A program made the translations under genes and the position numbers. 64,000 nt of DNA, from NCBI GenBank assembly GCA_010094025.1, contig ML991809.1, forward strand, positions 239,215 to 303,214. The letters are read 5' to 3'. The notes under the pieces were generated by a model. It ran no database searches. It was not told the DNA's origin and was given only the letters and a program-made list of their open reading frames with translations. Positions 57,001 to 64,000 of the stretch are shown here, piece by piece. This DNA is from Viridothelium virens (Eukaryota > Ascomycota > Dothideomycetes > Trypetheliales > Trypetheliaceae). Position 1 is the stretch's first letter, and the number at the start of each line of letters is the position of its first letter.

Positions 57001-58953
57001 TCGGCTGCACGATATCTGGATTGTCCAGATCTAATTGCAGCGACGAAACACGGCCTGCTAAGCCTTTCCTCAAGTCGGCATTACTCGCTTCAGAACGGGA
57101 CGAAGGGCACCGGCCAACGCGTCGAAACCGATAGTTAATAGAGCAGAGATGTGAGCACTTAGAGCATTTATTAGATGGTGAGATGGTCGACATAAGGCCG
57201 ATAGCCCCCCCCTTCCCACAGTCGAATGATCTTCATCCCGGCCGCTTTCGCCATCCCGTTCGTGAGCTCGCCTGTTTTACTCTTTGCAACTAGTCGCCGA
57301 TACAGACCCTCGTCCGCCTTCGCTTTTTGCCCTCTCACGCCTCGTAGCCTCTCTACCTTTTGTCTTGCATCACTCGCGCGGTCAGGCCCGCCCCATTGTG
57401 CTTGGAGAGTGCAGAAAAGCTGGGTCGCTCTGCTCTGCGTAGGACCGTCGCAGGTCGTACGTCTGCCGCTGGGTACTCTCGCTTCCTACCGCCGCTATTA
57501 CTGGGACCCTCCCATCCTTTCCTCCACGTCGGTATCCATCCGGCGTCCTCGAGCAGCTCCCTTCCCAAGCGCAGAGCTTCCTTCACCCTCGACGGGGTCG
57601 CGGACCATTGGTCCAGCTTTCTGCCCCTCTGCCCCTCTGCCGTACTGCAGCGCAGCACGTCGGGCCCTGTACCTTGGTACCCGCAGCCTGGCCGCTTCGT
57701 CCCGTGGCGACCTTGTCTGAACGCAACAGGGACTAGGGTTTCTACACAAGCCCTGGGGTGAAGCCCTCGTCGCCGGGGTTCCGCAGAGCAAGGAATCCTA
57801 TCTACACCCGCGACCCTTCTGCCGCCCTTGACTGGTCGACGGGCTTTCAACCACACCTCTACATACTACAGACGATATCCAAGTTAGGTACACCTTTGTC
57901 GCCACCTGGACAGCGTCTTTGGACCATACACCGGCCGCGAATTAATCGTACTGCTATTAGCAGCGGGCAAAGCTGTTTCAAGCAGGTTCGCTTGCACCGA
58001 TCACCGGTGCTTGAAACAGCGATTACAAAAGCAACTCCTTGATCAACGGTGAGTGAACCCTTACTTCCGGGGCCGGGCTGCGAAGGCCGCTATCATTGGT
58101 CGGGCCGGTCGCACGCGTGGCTGCTGGATCTGACAGACCGTTGCGCATGCTTTTTCATCGCAGACTCCCTTGCAGAGCGAGAGAGCGAGCGAGCAAGCCA
58201 GCCAGCCAGCTAGTCCAGTACAAGTCGAAAAGCAGAACGAACTGAGCTGACGGCGCAGCACCGAAGTAGAGTTCGATCTGTGGAGCCGTTCGTCGCCCGG
58301 CGCGCCGCGCAGGTGTAATTGACTAATAATCGCGCGGGGGCTCGGGCTGCTCGTCGACATCATCAGGCCGTGGGTGGTCAGGCTGGTCAGGCTGGTCAGG
58401 CTGGTCAGCGCGCCGCTCGCTAAAGGCTTGTAGCCATCAGCTCCACCTCGCGCATCCGCCGCCGTACAAAGCATACCTGCACCATTTACCTTACCTCTAA
58501 CGTCCACCGCCCAGCGAGCGCGACCTTGCAGTTGCAGAACCTCGCAACCCATCGCGACATCCACTCATCTCTCCGCCTGCCTCGTCCGCCTGCGTCTCCA
58601 CACTTTCTGCGCCTGGTCCTCCCCCTACCCAGGCCTTAGGGTCGCCGGCGAAGATCTGGTCGAGCTAATCTGACCCTGCCGAGCCAGCCGGGATCGTGCA
58701 GCTTCTCGCTCGAACGCCCATCACAGCATCACCGCCCCGGACTTTTATCGCGACATCGCTCGTGCTACACTTCAACCGCATGCCCATCTCCTTTGCGCTC
58801 GTCAACTGTCGCGTCCTGATCGACCGTCGATTCGCCGTCCCAGCAATCGCTCCCCGCGAGCTTCCTCCGTCCTCTCAACGCGAACTCACCACTGCATCTA
58901 CCTATCGCATCCTCCTGGCGACTGCGCCTTGAAACGACCACCTCTTGAATGGA
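54062..58953. other. About 4.9 kb without a recognisable gene
   Basis: Open frames on both strands reach 110-180 codons between 55280 and 59300, but none resembles a family and they overlap one another heavily, as expected in GC-rich DNA. No RIP-like A/T-rich repeat, transposon end or RNA gene was recognised. The last 1-2 kb probably belong to the promoter and leader of RSC7. A 9-bp tandem repeat lies at 58376-58417. Confidence 0.55.
58376..58417 (+). repeat. Tandem 9-bp repeat (GGTCAGGCT), about 4.7 copies
   Basis: Four perfect units (58376-58411) plus a partial fifth. It lies about 540 bases upstream of the RSC7 start, in presumed promoter or leader. A loose GAGC/GCCA-type simple-sequence stretch lies nearby at about 58178-58212. 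Confidence 0.9.
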
Positions 58954-61150
58954 ATGACCACGCTGACACATCCTCTTTTGACATCGATGAACGGTTTTGG
59001 AAGCGGAATGATGGATGGCTCGGGTACGATCAATCCTGCTGCACTGAACTCGTCGGGCGGCAATTACCAAACCAGTAAAACACCCTGCTCCCCCAACTTT
59101 TTCGCATTGTGGCCTCATCTTCTTTGTGGAAGGCCGGTTTGCAATGTCGTTGGCGATTTCACGACGCCAACGATGGTTACATCCGCCGCATGTTCCCGTC
59201 TGAGAGATTCTAGCTGACGTATGATTCTCTATCAGTGCTTCCAGGTGCGACGTCGAACAATGGACATCAGCAGAGTCCTCGAGGTATGAAAAGGAGCCGG
59301 TCGCCAAATGAATACAGTGACGTTGTGGACGATGATGGAAACCAAGGTGCGCTCAAAGCGTTTGATCTTCTACCTTTCCTGCCTGTTCTTGAGCGACTCG
59401 ACGCAATGCTGACGATTTAATTTGATGCAAAGATGAAGCAGCTCGGCGGAAACGTGGTCGACCGCCGAAGAGTCAAGGTGCAGACCAAAGTCCCTCTTCA
59501 GCCACATCACCGCAGTACTCTATTGGTGCACCGGTTCAAACTCCCCAACTTCAAACCCAGTCTCTTCCTCAGGCGTCACCGAGCCAAGCATCTCCGCCAC
59601 GATCGACACCTACAAAATCTACCGTCGTAAAGGCATTGCCAACAGTCAGGGATCACACAACAGACCAGCTCGGGCCAAAGGGCGATGAGTACATTCCACG
59701 TGAAATCGATGAGGCAGGCGAAAAGAAAGTCTCTGAAAACGGTCACGCGCTTGGCGGAAGAGAATATCGGTGTCGAACCTTTTACGTACCGAATCGAGGA
59801 GACAAATTGTTCATGCTGGCCACTGAATGCGCGCGCGTTCTTGGATACCGCGATTCATACTTGCTATTCAACAAAAATCGATCGCTCTTCAAAATCATTG
59901 CCACGCAATTGGAGAAGGATGATTTAATCCAGCAAGAAATCTTACCGTATTCGTATCGCTCGCGACAGATTGCTATTGTCACAGCACGATCTATGTTCCG
60001 GCAATTCGGCAGCAGACTAATTGTCAATGGTCGACGGGTTCGGGATGATTACTGGGAGAGTAAAGCAAGAAAGCAAGGTTTTACAGAAGAGGACGCTGCT
60101 GGAGAGAAAAGGCCCGGTGCGGCCAGAGCAAGAGAGGCAGCAGCCGGTGTCAACAGTTTGACCCATTTGACGGCTCTTCCTCACGGTGAAATTATCTACA
60201 GCAACGGACCCACCATGGAAGGGCATCCCGCGGGAGTCCTACCCGGCACTCTGCCTATGATCAATCCGAATCCAATGGATGACAAGTGGAGAGACTATGG
60301 AAACGTTCAACGTCCAAGGCAGGAAATTGCTGGCCCGCCATACCTGGACCGTTCTCAGCCCAGCTCTGGATCCGAAATTTTGAATCAAGCAACTCATACG
60401 GCAGAATTTAACCGGACGCTTGGTCAGCAACGAAACAACCGCGTCAAGTACATGGACGACTTTTGGCGACGAGAGCATCAGTCTCCGCAAAAACTGGGGG
60501 CTTTGGAGACGAGCACTGATGCTGCTGCTGATCCTAACCTGGCAGTGTCACGAGGCCTCCATTCTCCACAGCAGACTGTAACTACATCCGGAGTTACAGC
60601 TGGCAACCTCAACGCTATGTCTCAGCAACAACCCTCGCCCCAGATGATGGGCGGGCAGCAATACTCACAGCAACCTCATCAGCAGATGCCAGCGCAGTCT
60701 CCGGTCCGTAGTGTGCACCAAACCATGCGACCAGACCAAGTGCACCGCTCCCCCATGGGAATGGGCACACCGGGGCACGGACAAACGCCTTCATATGGAG
60801 GTTACAGTCAGAATCAGATGTGGCCGACGCAAGCCCAACCTTCTCCGCTGTCGCAATCTCACAGCATCCAATACGGTCAACAGCAGTCGCCCCATCCACA
60901 GCAGTCACCACAGCACATGCCACCGCACCTCAGTCAACAGCAAAGCAGTGGGTCCATGCATGGCAACCCTATGGGATATAGTGGCATGGGTGGTGGGCTG
61001 AGCTATTCTGGGATGCGCAATCCTTACCAGGCCAGCGCGAGTCCGCAACAATTCCTGCATCAGACTTCTGCTGGTCAACAGCCGGGTATGCAGGGCTGGG
61101 CGCCGACTGGCGCTGCCGGTCATCCTCCGCAGGGATGGCAAGGCTACTGA
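58954..61150 (+). CDS. RSC7: RSC7/SWP82-like chromatin remodelling complex subunit
   Basis: Three exons (58954-59074, 59236-59346, 59433-61150; introns 161 and 86 nt) encode 649 residues. Exon 3 opens with an AT-hook-like motif, DEAARRKRGRPPKSQ. The conserved CRC-subunit domain (about 187-300) contains EYRCRTFYVPNRGDKLFMLA, ECARVLGYRDSYLLFNKNRS, EKDDLIQQEILPYSYRSRQI and FRQFGSRLIVNGRRVRDDYW. This is the domain shared by Rsc7/Npl6 and Swp82 of the RSC and SWI/SNF remodellers. The C-terminal 230 residues are Gln/Pro/Met/Ser-rich low complexity. The first intron is longer than usual and creates an ATG codon across the junction (A|TG); this join keeps frame, but is the least certain part. Start at 58954 (MTTLTHPLL) is the first plausible ATG. 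Confidence 0.88.
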
Positions 61151-62731
61151 TGCCTGTTTCATCCTTATAGCAGTTTTCCTCTTATCCCCCTCAAACCCTT
61201 CACCCCCAGATCTGCTTCTATAGCAGCGATCATCCCCCTACTTCTCTCTCTGCTTCAACCCCCATCGACGCGCTTGCTTCCCACGGTCCCCAAACTCTAA
61301 AATGGCTGCTTGACAGGGATTGGGAGCGTGCGGAGAATTACGGCTCTCGGTCCGACCGAAACCGACCAGGTGGCCTTAAAGATTAGGGGGGTTTCTTTTG
61401 CATACATGTTTCATCATGGTGTTCCTGGGAGTTAGACGGCAATCCGCTGCGGGAACCTGCTCGCTGCATCTTGGGGGACCATGGCGTTCTGGTTTCCCCA
61501 GGTCTTTCGTACCCTGTACATTACGTCATCTCATATTGCTGTTCGGGGTGTTTTCTGTTTAGGGAATGCTTCTTGGAGTTCTCTCATTTCTTTCGCCGGG
61601 GACATTCATCCTTCATTGCATGCTGCGTTCAGTGTTGGTCATGTTGATGTTGTCAATTGGTTCCTTGCCTGCCTGCCTCCCTACCTACCTGCACATTTGC
61701 TTGAAATCGCGTCGCGCGTCTCAGTACAGCTTTTTTCTCATTTAGCCTAATCGTCAAACCGTAACTGACCCTCGCTCTTTCAGCTTCATGCACTTTCTGT
61801 CTGCGAAATTGCTTTTCTGGCTTTACTTCTCTCGCTTTCCAATATTCCTTTCATTGCTTTTTGAATCGGGCCGTGCGCTGATCGGTAGCTCGGAAGGATC
61901 TCGAAGGCGGGACGGCGGTGCAGATCTGTGGATGGGGGCGCGGAACCGAAGTGGTGAAGCGAAGCGAGTGACGGTGATGAGACGAGTGACGAAGTGCAAA
62001 GATTGGGCTACGATGACTACACTCCATTCACGTTTGAGAAGACGATGTCACTATTACGCATCTCGCATATTCTGTTTAATTCGTTTTCGATATACCTATC
62101 ACCTCCATTTTGGTTGCAGTATCATGGCTCGGAAGCTCGGTACGGGTGGTTAGGAGGTGCCGCACTACCGTTCGTGCGGATTGCTTTCTTTTTCGCTCGC
62201 TTGGCTGTTGCGCGGCACGTATACACTATCTCTAATTTCTCAGGCCTTCCTTTTTTTGTTGAATGTCTTTGCTTTCAGCTGTGACGTATCTACCATGCAT
62301 TCCAGGCGGGAAAGCGCAGAAGCATATCCGGCGGATGATACCAGGAGGACTCGAGTTTGAGGAATTTGTCTTGCATCGGAACGGGATGGCTTGCGCTGAA
62401 AGTCAAGATAGGGCATTAGCAGGATTTCATATGAAAGCCGTAATATTTTGATTATCGTCATATTATTCAACACACATCAGCTTTTGCTTGCTCATCATGG
62501 TGAATGTGTGAGCGTAACACTTCCGCTCCTGTATGATTATGTTCTCCTGGTATTCTGCCCATCTGCAAAGGCCATCTTGCAGAATGCCGAAGTCCGGCAC
62601 ACGTATGACTCCTTGAAGCCTTAGATTGCCCATTGGTTCCTTGCTTACATTCTTTAGCCTAGTAATCTAAGAAGAGCTTTATCTGACGCTTTATAAACGA
62701 TTAAATCAATCATGTGACTCGTTTTTCAGGT
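61151..62731. other. Intergenic, no gene recognised
   Basis: About 1.6 kb between RSC7 and the tRNA gene. T-rich stretches and several short open frames (61481-61750, 61788-62153, 61994-62284) have hydrophobic but not family-like translations. Confidence 0.5.
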
Positions 62732-62888
62732 GGCTGAATGGTCTAGGGTCCGTCTTGAAATCTACTGCTCATTCTATATCATCTGACATTTCTGTAGGGT
62801 ATGATTGTCGCTTCGGGTCATCCCAAACGTTGACAACAACGTTTTTCTGAATTGTGACAGGTCTCGGGTTCGAATCCCGATTCAGCCC
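62732..62888 (+). tRNA. tRNA-Pro (CGG) with an anticodon-loop intron and a D-loop insertion
   Basis: The acceptor strands GGCTGAA (62732-62738) and TTCAGCC (62881-62887) pair fully. The T arm is TCGGG-TTCGAAT-CCCGA (62864-62880) and the anticodon stem is GTCGC/GTGAC with loop TTCGGG+T, anticodon CGG at 62814-62816. A 35-nt intron (62818-62852) sits at the canonical position 37/38 and contains a perfect 8-bp hairpin (AAACGTTG/CAACGTTT). A second insertion of 50 nt (62748-62797) splits the D-loop between position 16 and the conserved G18G19. Removing both leaves 72 nt with A14, G18, G19 and A21 in place, the length of yeast tRNA-Pro. Pol III A-box (TGGTCTAGG, interrupted just after) and B-box (GGTTCGAATCC, 62867-62877) are present. 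Alternative: a pseudogene broken by insertion. Confidence 0.88.
62748..62797 (+). other. 50-nt GT...AG insertion in the tRNA-Pro D-loop
   Basis: Begins GTCCGT, ends CTGTAG, and has CTGAC with its A at 62786, 11 bases before the terminal G. Those are the same signals used by the window's mRNA introns (for example the GCTGAC branch of RRN6 intron 2 and the GTCAGT donor of ARF1 intron 2). Excision restores a normal-length D-loop. Confidence 0.7.
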
Positions 62889-62894
62889 CTTTCC

Positions 62895-62903
62895 TTTTTT
62901 TTT
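62895..62903 (+). terminator. RNA polymerase III terminator (T9)
   Basis: Run of nine T residues starting seven bases after the tRNA discriminator base, the normal Pol III stop signal. Supports the gene being transcribed through its full length. Confidence 0.85.
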
Positions 62904-63041
62904 CCCCCTCCATTTATGAAGTAGTCCAGATGTTCCTGCAGCGTACAACAGGCTTAGAAAGGATGGAGATGGTGGAGCAGGTGGAGCAGAGGATTTAGTG
63001 GTTGAAGGAAACGCTCATAGCCACTGACAGTTCGTGACGGA

Positions 63042-63325
63042 ATGAAAGGTACGTAGGAAGACCTGGCTAGACCCATATTCTTTTCTTGTCCTTGTTTTTG
63101 CTGCTTCTTCCAGCTTCAATCAATATAGCCATGGCTATTGTGAGTCTGAAACGTCTGGGCCTCGACTGAATGGCGCTCATACTTCCTTACAGACCCAAAA
63201 GAGACGAGGTCTAGATGACAACTGTATAACATTTTCCTTTCTCTTGCCTTGTGCTTCCAGCCAATCCAGATATCTTACAGGCTAGAAGCGGCCTGAAACA
63301 ACCTGAAGGCGGGTGTGGTGGTTGA
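63042..63325 (+). CDS. Possible tiny spliced gene, 42 codons, unknown
   Basis: Four short exons (63042-63048, 63114-63139, 63193-63223, 63261-63325) are bounded by good splice signals: GTACGT...CCAG (65 nt), GTGAGT...ACAG (53 nt) and GTATAA...CCAG (37 nt, shorter than other introns here). Joined, they keep one open frame from ATG to TGA containing MAITQKRRGLDDN and LQARSGLKQPEGG. Three consecutive in-phase junctions are unlikely by chance, but the last intron is suspiciously short and no family is recognised. With that intron retained the frame also stays open to a TAG at about 63281-63283. A spliced noncoding RNA is an alternative. Confidence 0.28.
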
Positions 63326-63570
63326 TTCATGCAATGATGGTGCAGTCCATGCTCAGCACGCGACACAACCTACCTAATAGAAGAACAACATCAACAACAT
63401 AGTTTCAGCCACGTGCGTAACAAGAACTGGAACAGATCTCAGAAGCATGGACACGGTTCAAACAGTCTATTCATAGCATCTATTTACAGGTCCGATAGTG
63501 TTACAAACGATGCTTCAGGAATGCTCTTTCGCAACATGTTCGCTCTGTCCTACCCTCTGCCGTGTCTTTC

Positions 63571-63770
63571 TCTTACCACACCCTCCAAGACTCAATGATC
63601 TGGAAGGTGAATAAGACTAGTGCGAACGTATCACCAGAACATCACCCGGGCTTCTACACGCCTGAGTCTCGCTCCTGCCCTTCTCTAGGCCACCCTCCAC
63701 GATTCCAAGCGATAGAACGCAACTAAGACCAGTGCAGCCGTCCAGCAGAACATCAGCCACAATCCTACCC
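63571..63770 (-). repeat. Degenerate tandem duplication of the right-edge 3' exon
   Basis: Two diverged copies, about 63571-63660 and 63681-63770, share collinear blocks such as CACCCTCCA, TAAGAC-AGTGC and CAGAACATCA. Similarity looks to be roughly two thirds by eye. The right copy is the coding exon of the edge gene; the left copy has stops in the equivalent frame. Confidence 0.55.
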
Positions 63771-64000
63771 ACTGGTTCTTGCTTCTCCTCCCCTCCCTCG
63801 TCCTACCCTTCCCTTAGCCCTACCCTCGCCCCTCGGTCTGGTCCCCACTCCCCTCACTCCCACCACTCCCCTCACTCCCACCACTCCCCTCTCCAGCCTT
63901 GCCCCCCTCCTCCCCCTCCTCCCCCTCCTCCAACATCCTCCTCCTCCCCTCCACAACACCATACACCGCCCTTCCCGCACCCTCCAACGCCCCCACAATC
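63685..64000 (-). CDS. 3' end of a minus-strand gene, C-terminal membrane segment (partial)
   Basis: The frame entering at 63999 reads about 59 codons (VGALEGAGRAVYGVVEGRRR, then Glu/Gly/Ser repeats) to a TAG at 63820-63822. A TAA follows at 63814-63816. The same frame then continues with RSKNQWVGLWLMFCWTAALV and LVAFYRLESWRVA to a TAG at 63685-63687. The hydrophobic stretch looks like a C-terminal membrane anchor. The two stops can be removed by a 45- or 63-nt intron (GTGAGG donor, CTAAG acceptor) that keeps phase; otherwise the gene is broken. An 18-bp direct repeat (63853-63888) encodes the Gly/Ser/Glu units. Family not recognised; most of the gene lies outside the window. Confidence 0.4.
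63853..63888 (-). repeat. 18-bp direct repeat, two perfect copies
   Basis: Two adjacent copies of CTCACTCCCACCACTCCC on the plus strand. In the presumed coding frame on the minus strand each encodes GSGGSE-type residues. A CCTCCTCCC-type run follows immediately to the right. Confidence 0.85.

Larger units (their letters stand above)
62889..63684. other. Spacer with a possible tiny spliced gene and a decayed repeat
   Basis: About 800 bases. It holds the Pol III terminator, the candidate small gene at 63042-63325 and the degenerate duplicate of the right-edge exon at about 63571-63660; nothing else was recognised. Confidence 0.5.

Noticed and set aside
54930-57860. Overlapping frames of 110-170 codons
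   Set aside because: No recognisable motif; frames on opposite strands are of similar length, as expected by chance.
62748-62797. Resemblance of part of the insertion (CTTGAAATCT) to a serine tRNA anticodon arm
   Set aside because: No matching D, T or acceptor elements accompany it, so a chimeric or nested tRNA is not supported.

Overview
The window is nuclear DNA from a filamentous ascomycete (Pezizomycotina). The evidence is the many short spliceosomal introns (mostly 49-99 nt, GT...AG, CTAAC- or CTGAC-like branch sites), a fungal HET-domain gene, and proteins restricted to or typical of fungi (RRN6, TRP4, COX19, APQ12, a fungal CorA-like transporter). A Dothideomycete-like genome is a guess only. 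Splice sites were inferred by eye from reading frame, splice signals and family conservation, so every multi-exon model is a prediction.

Layout, left to right. 0.7-9.2 kb: LSM8 (minus), a HET-domain gene (plus), a decayed gene fragment, a small conserved protein, a PhoD-like phosphatase and a basic nuclear-type protein (all minus). 9.5-24.9 kb: a GPATCH1-like G-patch gene (minus) divergent from the KIN1 kinase (plus), CNOT9/RCD1 (plus), RRN6 (minus, three exons) divergent from SPC25 (plus), then MZT1 (plus, three tiny exons). 25-34.7 kb: a GNAT acetyltransferase (minus), a CorA-like cation transporter, ARF1, ribosomal protein uL1 (RPL1/L10A) and an ATR1-like MFS pump (all plus). 35-44.7 kb: ESCRT-I VPS37 (minus) divergent from COX19 (plus), a long-loop bHLH transcription factor (minus) and SFT2 (plus), the last two separated by about 3.2 kb. 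46-54 kb: TRP4 (minus) divergent from the exosome nuclease RRP44/DIS3 (plus), a small hypothetical ORF, a mucin-like single-pass membrane protein and APQ12. 54-59 kb is almost 5 kb without a recognisable gene, followed by the chromatin remodelling subunit RSC7 (59-61.2 kb), a proline tRNA gene, a possible tiny spliced gene and the 3' end of a gene that runs off the right edge.

Most genes are single-copy housekeeping genes: RNA metabolism (LSM8, CNOT9, RRP44, the G-patch protein), Pol I transcription (RRN6), spindle and kinetochore (SPC25, MZT1), trafficking (ARF1, SFT2, VPS37, KIN1), mitochondria (COX19), translation (uL1) and tryptophan synthesis (TRP4). I see no biosynthetic cluster, intact transposon or CRISPR. 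The most unusual element is the tRNA-Pro(CGG) gene at 62732-62888. Besides a normal 35-nt anticodon-loop intron, its D-loop carries a 50-nt insertion that starts with GT, ends with AG and has a CTGAC branch-like site. Removing both insertions gives exactly a 72-nt tRNA-Pro.
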